Of a DNA stretch of 64,000 nucleotides, positions 11,301-43,500 are shown in pieces (within the stretch, counting starts at the first letter, position 1; each line of letters begins with the position of its first letter). Source of the stretch: Callipepla californica brunnescens (Eukaryota; Chordata; Aves; Galliformes; Odontophoridae). Position numbers and translations under genes: made by a program. The stretch covers positions 7,331,591-7,395,590 of the forward strand of contig JALIRH010000026.1 in NCBI GenBank assembly GCA_023055505.1. Direction: 5' to 3'. The notes beneath the pieces are model-generated. The model worked only from the letters and a program-made list of their open reading frames with translations, ran no database searches and was not told the origin of the DNA.

Positions 11301-14300
11301 AGCTAGAAACATTTATGAGTAGTTTAAACACTCTGAGGATTCCAGTTTTGTACAAACGGAAGATGGAAAAGAAAGGAACAATTTTAAGTTATGGCTCGAA
11401 ATGCAAACTTCTGAGCAGTGCTGTCTTACCTTGCAAATTGGTTTGCTTGAAGAGGAAAGTTCCTTGTCTCGGATGGATTCTCACTGGGACGCAGAGTTCA
11501 GCACTCGGGGAATGAATTACAAGGAATCCTGATCCTGAAATGACGGATAATGAGATCTGAAAAATTACATCAAATTTCTCTGTATCTGAACAGAAAATAA
11601 GTGAGTATGTTCTACATGTAGAAAGCTGCTTTATTTGTGTTTTTCTTCGGTTGTCTGTTTGACGATTTCTTTGGTTATGCTTTCATAATTGAAACAAAAG
11701 TCTGGGTTCTGTGGTTTCTCTTGTTGACAGTTTTTTTTCTGTGATGCCAGAGGAACTTGCCGCAGGCAGTCTTTGTGCCATGAGATTTCCTGGTGTTGCT
11801 TCCCAGGGAGAATGTTGTCAGTCCTGAAGTTTGGATCGATCCCCTTGCATTGCATGCAAATTCCTCAGCTGTCCTTTCTCAGTTACAATTCCTTCATATG
11901 TAAGGAGTTTGAGGTTGCTGTTTTCTTTTTCTTGTTAAAGAGTGGAAAAAGCAAAACACGTGTGATGTACATAAGCATTTATAGTCCTTCAAATCCCCTT
12001 TCTGCCTTCTAGAAGTGTTTCCAGATGGCCTACATGTGTATGTGCTTGTGACTCAAAATTCAGAAACATTCCACAAATAGCATTCGAGATTAATTTCTTC
12101 AGAAGGATATTTAACAAAGCAGCATTCTGTGTTATTAGAGCTCGGGGACTTGGGATGCTTTCTTACATACTTGATGCAGGATAGGAGAGCCAAACTATGG
12201 TGGTGTGCGTGACTTTTGCTTTGGCTGGGTCGTCTTTTGAAAAAGATGACTACAAACATTAGCTTGTGGGGAAGGGAAGTGCAGAAGAAGCTCAGAAGAA
12301 AGCAGGCTTTGTGTACGTGCCAGGCACTGCTGTTACGGAGGGTAATACAGGCACACCTGAGCATCTTCATATTGCAGCTGTCCCCTCCTGCTTGCTAGGT
12401 GGGAACGGTGCCCTCTATTTAGCCTGCTTGTGTTTTTACATTGTTGTGCTACTCAAAGCCTTAAGTTATTTTCAAAACTCATTGGTAAACAGCTGCTTGA
12501 TGGACTATTGATTATTGATCTGAGCTGAATATGTACAAGCTGTAAGAAATGTTTCAGTATTTCTAAAGGAAAAAAAAAATAGCTGTGAAGTTTTAATAGC
12601 TTTAAAATGTTTCAGAGCTCCCTTGGGACTGCAGTGACCTCATTTAATTCTTAAGCCTTCTATTTGCTCAGTAAAGAAGCATCAGAGGAAGGATCACAGC
12701 CTTTCTAAATTTAGCTATTGGAACCAGCTAACAAGGCATTACATCAGATAAATATTTCTTAGTTTAAGATCTCCCTTTTGCTGTAGGTGAAACAAGAAGA
12801 AAATGTTCCTTAGTGTTCTTTACCAAGGGAAAACAGTTTGCTAAGCATCTGACCTTTTGTCTCAGTGTAGTGCGATAATGATTTGTTCTGATTATCTGCA
12901 TGCTGAGAGAGGGGAGGGAACCTGTAAGGGTCCCATTTACTGTTTTATGACAATGTATCACTACAATAACACTTCACACTTTCTGTCATGGAGAACTCCC
13001 TAATACCCTTCATGGGACAGGAGGAGCCTTAGTGCTAGTTCTTTGTCCTGAAGAGAAGGACTTGGGGGTCCTGATGGATGAAAAGCTGGACGTGAGCCAG
13101 CACTGTGCTTGTGTAGCCCAGGAAGCCAACAGTATCCTGGGCTGTATCAAAAGAGGGGGCCAGCAGGGAGAGGGAAGTAATTGTCCCTCTCTACTCTGCC
13201 CTCATGAAGCCTCATCTACAGTACAGCATCCAAGCCAGGGGCCCCGGTACAGGAGGGATGCAGAACTGCAGGAGTAGGTCCGGAGGAGAGTCACAAAGAC
13301 AACTGGAGGGGTGGAGAAAGGTTGAAGGTGCTGGGTTTGTTTAACTTGGAGAAAGTTCTGGGGAGACCTCATCATGGCCTTTGTACACGAAGGCAGCTTA
13401 CAAACAAGACTGACTTTTTACACAGTCTGATAGTGATAGGATCGGGGGAATGGCTTTAAACTAAAAGAAAGGAGATTTAGGTTAGCTGTGCCAGCGCTGC
13501 ATCACCCTGAGTAAAAAATTTCTGCTTAACAAGGTGCCCAGAGAATCTGTGGTAGATCTTGTTTAATGAATTTCTCGTTGTCATGATGTCTGTCATTATT
13601 TGCATAGTATGTTTTTAGTTGAAATAGTATACAAGTAATGCTCTTAAGTCCTTTGGTTGTTTTTATAAACAAGCACGTACCAAGTTAAATACTTGAGGAA
13701 TTAAAGAGCACTGTTTTGATATCATTCAAGAAACTAATCCAAGGAAAAACATAACCTTTGCATAAAATTATCTGTGTTGCTATTTTTTTATGTGAAATGT
13801 TACACATCTTGAATTTAAAACTCCCAAATGTAACCCAAAATGTGGAGGCTGAAGCATATAGGGGCTTTAAGCAAAACATCGATTCTTTTTCAAGAACAAT
13901 TCAAGTAGTTCACAATTCTTGTCAGAAGTGAGGGTAAATCATAGGGCGTATATAAATCTACCCACCTTCATCGCATGAGGAGACTCAATGCTATTTCTGA
14001 GGCAGTCATTTTTAAGAGAAGGACAAAAAAATCGCTGTGGAGTATTGGTAACGTGCAGACTGTGAAGCAGTGGCAGGCCTTTATGTGGTTCGTTTCTGAG
14101 AAATAAAGGCTGGTGTGTGCCTGACATCTCCTTGGAGACCGTCTGGCTCCACACAAAGCCTTCAGGTCCTTCTGTTACTACTCCAAATACTTTTTAGCCC
14201 CTAGGAAATAGACTTTGTGGTGCACAGGCTGAGAACTGGGGGGAAGGACATGGCCATTTCCAGGATCACAGTGCCAATGGAAGATGAGTAGGGGGATAGG

Positions 14301-14589
14301 ACGTGGTTGGTGTGGGGAGCAGGCCAGGGCTGAGTTTTGTGTCTTGCCCTGCTCAGGCTGCACAGGCTCCGGGCCTGGCTTGGCAACGCTGTGACAGGAC
14401 AGCATGAAGCGATGCAGTGACGGTTCAGCACCGCTGCTTTTCTGTCCCCAGCGGTACAAAACGGAGCAGCAGGGCCAGCTGCTGTGTCAGAAAGCTGTCG
14501 TACTGCTGCATGCTGAGGGGCTGTTTGCAGAGGGGAGCTTGTCCTGCCCTGTCTGTGCGGTTTTGATGCACGGTAGCCATGAGAACCAA
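8331..14589. other. INTU-HSPA4L intergenic region
   Basis: No protein gene recognised. It holds a degenerate CR1 fragment at about 13032-13560 and an isolated GC-richer patch at about 9100-9340 with overlapping short ORFs that look accidental. In mammals the testis ADP/ATP carrier SLC25A31 lies in this position. I saw no carrier signature (such as RRRMMM) in any of the longer reading frames. Confidence 0.6.
13032..13560 (+). mobile_element. Decayed CR1 LINE fragment with end of reverse-transcriptase ORF
   Basis: The translation at 13032-13277 shows [19 protein letters not shown] and [11 protein letters not shown], the typical C-terminal end of CR1 ORF2. It then falls out of frame. Non-coding CR1 3' sequence follows, including TAGTGATAGGATCGGGGGAATGG-like and GATTTAGGTTAG blocks, but the terminal ATTCTGTG repeat is lost. 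Old, inactive copy in the sense orientation; both ends are approximate. Confidence 0.85.
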
Positions 14590-14772
14590 CGGACCTGCGG
14601 CGCGGCAAGCCGCTTCCCGACATCTTTTTTCCGTGAGGGAAAAGCCCCCGGCTGTGGGAGGAGCACGGACGAGGGCCAGCACGGCTGAGGGAGCGAGCGC
14701 GCGGCCCCTTTAAGGGGGCGGGCCGGGCCGCGCCGCAGTGCTGACGCGCTCCGCCGACACCGCCTCCGTCCG

Positions 14773-14792
14773 TTTCCAGATCTTTCTGGAAC
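14773..14792 (+). promoter_or_regulatory. HSPA4L: Heat-shock element (HSF binding site)
   Basis: Four contiguous alternating pentamers, TTTCC AGATC TTTCT GGAAC, fit nTTCn-nGAAn-nTTCn-nGAAn with one deviation (GAT for GAA in the second unit). The site lies 220 bases before the ATG, inside the CpG island. HSF trimers bind such arrays, so heat or proteotoxic induction of HSPA4L is expected. Confidence 0.78.
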
Positions 14793-14921
14793 GCGCGGCG
14801 CCCGCTGCTTGCGCGGCCCGAGCGCTTCCGGAAAGTGCCGAAGCCGGAGCCGGCGCCCGGCGGACTGCCCGCCGGCCGGCACAGCGCGCCTGCGCAGAGG
14901 CGAGCGGCCGCCGGTTGGTAG

Positions 14922-34086
<19,165 letters not shown>

Positions 34087-34585
34087 ATCTTGCATTTCTG
34101 TTACTTAAAATAGTGCAAGTAACCACAGGGTCCATTCTTTTGGTACACACCTCAGATGTTCAGTTATTCTTAGCCAACCTTCTGTCATTTGTTGCTGAGT
34201 AGTTTTGGAAGTGTTTCATATTCAGTACACCTCTGATGTTCATTTCCACTGATGCTGCTTATGTGGAGCTTTAGCCAAATGTAGATTGTATAAGTCAGTT
34301 TAAGCTTTCCCAGTATATTTTATATCAAAACATACAGAATTGATATATAAATGGCAACAATCTACCTTATTTAAAGCTTTTATTGTGGATAAACCTCAGC
34401 TCCTTTATTCAGGAAAGGATACTGTATTGCACTACTGATGCTCAAGTGTAGATCTAATTGCATCTTTATTTTGGAAAAATATTGGAATTGAAGTGGCGAC
34501 ACTTGTCACTTGAAGCACTGACCTTTTCTAGTTATTGTATTGTTATAATTTAAATATTAAAATAGAGGTTAGTTGGCCTACTAGT
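34087..34585 (+). other. HSPA4L: HSPA4L 3'UTR (proximal end inferred)
   Basis: AT-rich sequence after the TAA. The first plausible poly(A) signal is ATTAAA at 34556-34561. Later AATAAA motifs, for example at 38564-38569, would allow a much longer UTR, and the T-rich bias on the + strand continues to about 37.5 kb. Confidence 0.5.
34556..34561 (+). terminator. HSPA4L: Putative HSPA4L polyadenylation signal
   Basis: ATTAAA (the common variant signal) 470 bases after the stop codon, followed by GTT/TTGTTG-containing sequence about 20-45 bases downstream. Confidence 0.45.
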
Positions 34586-37500
34586 CCATCTTGTTGATGT
34601 ACCATGAAAATCGTATGGTCTCTTTCATATAAACTAATACGAGCAATTTTTTTTTCTTTAAGATTCCCATACCACTAACAGTCTTAGTTAGAAAATAGCA
34701 GCGTAATGGCTCTGCCGTTTGCTGAAATGAAGTGAATGGTCTCATTGCACATTGCTGTACATAATAGACTGTGCTTCTAGGATGATGCTAATGATAGCAG
34801 TATCGAGTGGTAGAATATACGAGGCCTTGCATAGCTTTCCCTTGAAAATGTCTTGCTGCACATGTTACCGTTTCCACTTTGTTTGTTTTGAATGAAATCT
34901 ACATCTTGATTGCATATCGTGCTGGGGATGAGAAACAGCAGAAGTGGTGCTGTGTGACCTGGATATTGGCCTGACATTGAGGTTGCTTAAACGCTGTCTG
35001 TTGCGAACTTGAAACAAATACTAAGCGCTTATTTAAGCCGTGGTACTTAGCATAAAATCCTTTTGATCAAGGATCTGAACAAAGGAGTATACAAACTGGA
35101 TATTACTACTCTAAAGATAAAAATCTACTTGATGAATTTGCATAGCTTATCAGTTATCCTTGCTCATTTGCCTGATCTCATGGGAGTGTCTGTTATGTGT
35201 TATACAGCTGAGTCACTAGTTCCTTTGGTATATCTTGGACATATTCAAGATCCAGAGTACATTCGTATATACTGAGTGCTTCAAGCCAGTCATGGCAGTG
35301 CTGTGGTACTGCGGCTCTTGTTAAAGCAAGCCACTTTCTTTTTGTTTGTTAATATTATTATTTTTGCTTTAAACAACTCTTACCAGAATAGAAATGGACT
35401 ACTCTGTGGAAAATGGTTTATTTAATTTATTATTACTGAAGCCTTTGAACAATAATTGAGCGGTGCTGAACTGTAGCTACTCTGCAGTCTCAGTCTTGAT
35501 TTCCTCTGCTCTAATTCACGTGTCTTTGGCATCAGAGTGGCGGCTGTACTTCGGTGTCAGCTGTCCCCAGCGTAAGGCAGTACGTGACTGGGCAAGCTTT
35601 GGTCCTGTAGGCTGCAATGGCCTTAGCACAGTAACAACTAGCATTCTTAAGTACTGGCTTCCTGAAACCCCTTAAAAATTATTTTAAAGTGGACTGGCTG
35701 GTACCTACCCAGGGAGGAATTTAGACCAATGTGAGCTCTGCAATAACCGAAACATACAGAAGAACAAAACAGCTTTATCCTGCTCTTGGTTGTTAACGTT
35801 CAGCGTGGCATTGCAAGTAGTGGAAGCCTTCTTTAAGCGTAAGGACGGAGTAATTCTGCATCTGCTTAGCATCTCGGAAAGCAGGTATAGTAAAGAGAGC
35901 AAGGTATTTTCTTATTAAATAGTGAAGTTTTGTGCTGTTCATCTGCTGCCTCTGCTGCCTGCATTCAGCAGGTGGCAGCTGCTTGCTGGTTACAGTACAC
36001 CTTACAAATCCTATTTGTCAGGGCACACTTGTTCTCAACACAGTGCAGGTAAAATTAGCGTGTTACCATACACCTTGTTCATCTGTAATCTGTTTTCTGT
36101 TGCAAAGACAAAACCTTCACGGGTAGGGTTCTCAGCCACCTGAACCACGCACAACTTGAACAGGAGGGTTTGCACGCTGGACTCAAGTGAGTTAACTTGA
36201 GGCCACCCTGGTGGCACCAGAATCTTCCAATATAATGCAAATAACTGTGGTGACTGACAGGAGCACGCTATGTTGCGTCTTGTAACAACTCTTCATAGCT
36301 CATGTCTTCCTTTCGTATTTACTTTTTGAGGGGAAAATGTTTAATGTTTCTAAATTCTTCCTCCATCTCATAACAGACAACCAACCAACCAGGAAGCAAC
36401 ACCATGATAGCAATAGAATCTTTTTCAGTGGAAAAAAAGATTAGTCTACGTTAAGTTCAATTCATTACAGAAGAGCAGAACTGTGTCCTTGTGTTTTACT
36501 AGTAAAACCTTTCCTATTTCTTGAACAAGCACCAGTTCTATCCATGCTTGAACATTTATGGTGTTGCTTAAGAATGACTTGAACGTTGCTTTACTTTAAT
36601 GAGCAAACGTGCTACTAGCTGTTTTAAAACTGCTTCATTATCGCACCTTTTATCACGTTATTTTTTACTTCAGGCTTTTCCTGGCAATTTGTTTACACAT
36701 GTAACAGTTTAACCATGGTTTAAGTTCATATATCTTTTTTTTTTTAATCTTACAAAGGAGTTTTAGTATGATGCAACCTGTCTTGCTTGTTTAGTTATTG
36801 ATTTCACTCTGGACGTCTGAATTTGAAGAATCCTCTCCCTTCTTTGCATTTGGCAGTGCCCTCCTTCTACTTTATAAATGCTGCCTTTGGAATACGCTTG
36901 TAAAGCATCAGTAGGCAGTTGGATCTGAAATCCTGCAAGCCCTTTGGGTGGAACACCTAACGTGTGTTTGAGCTGGGGCTTCACAGGCTGCTACTAAGTA
37001 TGTTTGCGCCCATTCTGGAGGGGCGGCACTGGGGGCAGCTGCTGTTGCTGACCTGTTCCTTCTGAGGTGAACAGATTACAGCAATACCACACGGCGTGCC
37101 TGGTGGCCTTCAGAGGGTGTCTTTGCTGACCTTGCTTTCAGTGCGTAGTATGAAGGTTTTGTTTGTTCTGCTTAAACGTGCAAGCTGTTAATCTAAGCAA
37201 GCTGTCAGTTGCCTTTTTATCTTCAGTGTTTGAAATAACTTCATTTTTTGAAACTCTCAGTATGTTCTACTCCCATTTCTGCTATAGCTGCTTCCTGTTA
37301 ATAAGTCTTCTCAAATATTCCATAGTAAAATGTTTTGTTTTCCTGTGAGGGTTAATTTTAAACATTATATTAGGGAACAGGCAAAGAAGTAGAGACTTTA
37401 TTTCCCTAATTCTTTCCTGAAATAGGTATTAGTAAGAAGTTAACAACTGAAGAAAATAAGTCTTAGTTCTTAGTACTTCGGTTGTCCATTCATTCTGATT

Positions 37501-40500
37501 ACCTGATGCCAGTTTTCAAAAACATGAAACCATGTTACAAATGGACTGTATTTGCTGGTTTGGAGTACCTAGCCAGCTGTTACAGGAAGAGAAGCTCGGT
37601 GTAGAGAAGAGAAGCTCCTGTAGGAAGCTTCAGCGTGACCCTCTCCTTCCAAAGCAGGGCTTTGATTGTCTTGTTACACAGTAATACTCCATGGGCTGAT
37701 ACAGAAGCCCATCTGATCCGAGCTCTAGATGACCAAACTTGATATGAATCGAAACGCTAAGCACGCTTATGTTACCTACTAGTATCTATAAGTTTTCTTG
37801 AAACTAGATGAAAATACTATTTCAGTACTTTTCTCATTAGCCTATATTTTCTAGCCTTTGAAGCACCAGAAAACAGAGGTAGCAAAAACTGCGTTGCTTA
37901 GAAAAAGCGCTGTTTGTTGACAGCCTTGTAAAGTAGCATTTCACCTCCATTATATTATTTGGAGTGGAAATCCAAAGTCTTAACGTGCTAGAAATTGTGT
38001 GCTAGCTGACTCCTACCTGCATTCTTAGCTCCCTGCAGTTGAACTTGAGGACATCAACCAACTGCTACACGTGTGAGCAACAAGGAAACACAGCTAAACA
38101 GGACTGCTGGCACTACAGCATGCTAAAGCAGGAATTTGCACGTGACTTACAAGCGTTAAATCCCATTTTCTGTCTTCCTTATCAGAGGAAAACACATCCC
38201 ACAGTGAAAAGCAGGAATCACTGCGATAGGATACATGAGGAGTAATTTAAATAGGATGCAATTAAGAGCTATACCCATTAGCCACACTTAAAAAGTGCTA
38301 ACATGGTTTAATTAAATTAGTTGAAAGAGGAGGTAGTTACTGAATCTTGCATAGCGGGGTAAGTTTGTTTACATATTCTGAACGTATCTCTGCAGGATGG
38401 GGGGGAGAGATGGGGATGTTAGAATTTAAGGCAGTGTTAAGTATGCAAATGTTTACTATGTATGTATATGGGATCCTGATTAGTGACAGACCATGTGCAA
38501 ATTGACAATACTCAAATTTATTTTTGAACGGCAATATAGATTGTCAAGGTTGTGTATAATGATAATAAATATATAAAACGCTTCTTGAACCATAAGTGAC
38601 CACTGAGACCTAATTTTTCCATCAGTGCTCTGAAAAACAGCTTTGCCTGATTTAATGGGTGCACGTAATGCACGTTTATCAGAAAGGCTGCAGGTAAGAA
38701 GCAGCAGGCATTTTTTGACTCACTCTGTCCTGAGTCAGGCAGGCAGGGTTTCTCTTGTGCTTCTCTGTCTCAACTGCTGCAGATTCATGTCTATGGACAA
38801 ACTTCCCCAGGCTGGAGCCCAGAGTACTGCTCTGCCTCTGGGAAAATGTGGCCATCTTCCCATCTGAAGTCTCATTTGTGCATTGGGATAAGTACAAATC
38901 ACCGAATGTCAATTACCGCCTCTTTCACTGAATGACTTACTCCAGCTTTTGAAACAGTTCTTTGAACTGCTTGGGCTTCAGGCCTTGTTGGTTCTCTGAG
39001 AAGGGAAGATCCTGAAGCACAGCTGCAAAGCGAGCACCTGCTTCCTGCAGGACTTTGTGCTGCATGTCTCAGTGGAGCAGTTCCTTCGTGTTCTGCTGGT
39101 GTGCTGTGACCGTAGGATAGCTGCACACCCTATGTAATTCTGTGACAACACACCACGATTCAACATCTTTATCATCCTGAATATGTTTCAATTAAAAAAG
39201 TATCCAAACCTCGTTTCTGGAGATCTGGAGCTTTTACGTGCTTTCTGGATCAGAAGTCATGAAATTAATAAAATATGATATTTCTCATTTTACCAGCAAG
39301 GATAGGGATTTGCTCAGGAGTAGAGGAAGGTGCTTCTTCAAAAACAAACGTAAATGTTCATGATTGTCAATATGCATGCAATGTATGTATGAGAGAGGGG
39401 TTGAGGAAGAAGAATGACAATCTAAGCATCAAATCCGTGTGCTTAATGACAAGGGGCGAAAGTGTTATTCTTATGCCCTGCCAGCTGGTTGCTGATAAGT
39501 CAGTATTTATCAGAGGTTGGTTTTCACTTTAAGAATCTACAGATCTACTTTAGGCCATCAGATGTCGAAAGGAGGAGTAGAGTAGGTTTTTTTTTTTTCT
39601 GATCGTTTCCTTACAATTCCAAATTACAGAAAAATGGGATTGCCATTTGGCTTTGCTGATGAGGAACTACAGCCATGGCTAATTTACTACATGATCCAGC
39701 TAAGTCAAGACAAGCTGCCTTAGTTGCTACAAGAAAAACTGATGCTGCAGATCTGCACTGTCTTGGCTCTGTAACAAAGAGTTAGGTACCTACTTTGGTT
39801 TTGTTTTCCTTGTGACAGAAAAAAAGAATGCCACAGTAATCTGCTTGCCCCAAAAATGTGCTGATAAACATCATCTGTCATAACACGCTGACCTAAAGCC
39901 TTGGTCAATAAGTGGACAAAAGCATAAATTACACCCTTCTCCAGCATCGTTTTCTTCTTGTGGGCAATGTCAATAAAGCAGTTTTAGAAACCAAAAGGGG
40001 AGATGGTAATGTATGAACGGGGGGGGGGGAGGAGGAAAAAGAACAGGAATTTTTCATACAAGCCAGTATGTTTCATACGAGAAGTATGGTAGACTTTTTA
40101 ATCATGACATCAGCCCTATCAGGAAATCCAATGATCTAATTGTGTCCTAACAACACAGGCATGATGTCATCCTGGCTCCAGCATTAAATTGGTGGCTGAT
40201 CTCACGAGTGCTATCTCCAGAGGTGGGATTTGACCGTATCGCACGAAGTCGCTCATACAGTAACATCACTAAGAGATGGAAAAGATGAGGAGAAAAGCTT
40301 GTGATGGCATAAGCAAATTCCACCAAATAATGTCTTTGTGGTACCAATGCTGCCAAGTGTTGTAGTCGAGCACAAGGAGCAGAAACTGAGTACCTGCCCA
40401 GTGCTGATGGCATCTCTATGAGCAGTGTGGTAGTCCTATAGGCTCGACTGGGGCGTGTTGGTGCAAGGCTGTATCTCCGCTGGAGGGATCAAAGCTGGGA

Positions 40501-43500
40501 TGTCCATATGAATGTATGAGGCAGGGGGAAAAAGTCTTGTGACCTACCAAGGTTTTATTCAAAGCGGAATAGATAGAATAGCATTTTGGAAACTGTTGTT
40601 CTTTGCACAAACTTTATTTGTTCACATATGTTTCAAAACTCCTCCACCCACACTCTGAAGCCAAGGGAAAAACATGTTGTCAGTTGTACAGATGAGTAAA
40701 CTGACTCACGCGGCTGACAAGTTTGACCTGTTTCTTAAAGATAGGGATTTAAATTAAAAAAAAAAACACAAAAAACTGAAATAAATGGATTGTCACTAGC
40801 ATAGAAGTGGGGTGAGAATGAAAAAAGCCCTGTGTGGTTTTTTTCTGGATCAGCGTGGCTGTGGTGGAGTCAGTTTTGGCACAAAGCTCTCTTTGGTGTG
40901 AAACAGACGTTGTCCCTGGACAATCTGCCGCTAGGCAGACAAAGGGGACTCTCAGCCCCGCGCCTCTGCGAGCAAGGCATCGATGCTGACACGGCTCTCC
41001 AGGGACCTGTCCTACTGCCAGCCTCACAGCTCACACAGTCTGACGTCAGCGTGCGCACATTTCCTCTGAGCATGCTTTATGGAGAGAAATGTCATCCTCA
41101 ACAACTACGTGAAATGAAACTGGAGCGAAAAAAAACTTAGTATTGAAAATAGTAATGAAAAAGCTCAGGGTACTGAAAGGGAAAACAGACTGTACTGCAG
41201 CAGTGCTATTGTTTCTCAGCCTTGAGGAATAAAATATCATGGGCATAAACATGCCATGGAAAGTACTCAAGAAAAACCAGTCTGGTCTCTTGATGGCAGG
41301 ACAGAGAGTCAGGGAGGAGAAATAAGAGCTCGGTAATTAAAGCTCAGCATGGGCATTTGTTTAGGGACAGAGTTTCAAAGCAAAACCAGCATGCTGCTCT
41401 GTGTACTCCAACCTCGGTCATGCTGTAAGGGTACCCATGCCAATTTTAATCTGCATTAATTCAAGTGGCAAGCCCCAACAGAGGCTCGTGGATCCTGAAA
41501 CACAGGCAAACTGTCAGGCCCTGCTGACACTGGACAGACAGGGGTGCAGAAGTGAAGCTGTTTGGTCAAAGTATTCTTGCGACTGGAACATACAGTAAAA
41601 ATACAACCAGACAGTATGTGAATTTTACCCAGAAAAAGCCTCACCAAGATGATTCTTGTTCTTGCTGTTCGCTATGAGTAGGGCTGTGTGTTAAGACTGT
41701 TCAGATATGAACGATCCATTTGCCATCAAAAACTTTGCTTACTGTGCTCCTGTCTTCTTGCACGGAGGTATTACAGTGTAGCTGAAAAAACAGTTGTTTC
41801 CTATTCAGTGGTCTTTTTGCATCCTATGGAACATGCAAAACCTGCTCGCAAGAAGATCACAGGTAAAAGCAACGAGCTGGCTTCTGGAAATACATATAAG
41901 GACAAATGCTAATTAGAAAAAGGATTAAAAATGATATAAGACAGTATTTATGACAGTTTATAACAGTCTCATGACTGTTGTGTAATTTCATATAGCTTGG
42001 AAACAATGATCATTAACAAAGGAATTGTGCCTCAGGGAGCAGTCTACGTTTGCAAACAGAGCCAACTGCCAACCCCGGAGCTTACACCCACTGCTGACAA
42101 CTGAATATTCAAGAAGGTAGACCAAAGAAACCTCTACCGAGCATCTAAATAAACTCATGTGTAAGGCAATGTATCTGGAGGGGGGGAAACACTGCATCAT
42201 GCAAGGATAAAAAACAAGACAAATGAATCCTCATGTATTAGACCGTATTCAGCATACACTTCAGCCAGTGTGTGTATCTGTGGACTCCATCTGCCAAGAG
42301 AAAAGATAAAGAAACACAAGAAGAAAAGGTTTGCAGAGCTGAAGCCAAGCAGCTGAACTTCCACCTGTGTCCCAAATGCAGCCTAGCAGGCACTGGGATG
42401 CTCAAGTCAAAGGAACTGGGGACAGAAGCCTTGACATGGAAAAAAAATAAATGCATCTACAACAAAGCAGTGCTGCAGTGTTCTTCTCAAGGCATTCTGG
42501 CAGGCAGAATTAAACACAGATGAAGTCCAAGATGGAACGAGGCAGCGAGCATAGTCTTGCATAAGCCAGCACTTAGAAAGTTGGGGTTCTATTTTCATTT
42601 GTATGGAGTTCTGGTTGGCTTTGCTTTTGTTTTTTCAGGTTACCTTCTGAGTCACTGGAGAACACCTTACGTTTTCTGGACAGTTTACAAGGTAGAAAAC
42701 AAAATAAATTTACGTGCACTGAAGGCATGGATAATAACCATAAGTAATGGGTCTTATGCTTTGAATCACACAAAGCCAGAAACAAAACATTCGATGAGAT
42801 TCCCTCCAAACTTTAGCATAATTTTGATACAGAGGTTTTGTTCTCACAAATTTTAGCATGGTGGTTTTAACAGTAAGCAGGTAAGTATCAAGGCCATTTC
42901 ACAATGACAGAATCTTTGCTTTTTGCCACTCAGGTTTTCATTTTACGGGTGATTCTAAAATGAGCAAGGTTTCTTGTCTCTCCAAGTAAAGCTTAGCTCT
43001 CTTATTGAAAGGTTAGCTCTGACATCATCTGTCTGGGTAGGAAGAGAAACAGAGGGAAATTTGCGTTTGATAAAATCTGATGTTCTTTGTGGAAACACAG
43101 CTCTATTCAGTGAGAGTGGAACATCCAAGCCTCCATGACCGCATACTTTCTCTTGAATAAAATAAATGAATAGAAAATGTGCAACAAAAGAACACTGCAA
43201 TCAGAAGTTAAATCTCACTCACTTTCTAGTTTTATGGTAAATCAGTCCTTTCCTGCTCATTTTTTTTCCAGCATTAGCATCCAGAATTGGATACGGGCGA
43301 CTAACAGCGTGTGCAGTGTCACCGAGGCAGCAACTGGAAGAGGCTCTTGTTTCACACAGAAGTAATGCAAACTGTGGAAAGAAAATGTGCATTCTGGTGG
43401 CATTATGCCTCGAAATACCCTCGCTGAAGTTCTGTGACTGTATAATTACAAACTTCTATTTTAAAAACTACATCCACTCTTCTTGACAGCGGTTGTGATT

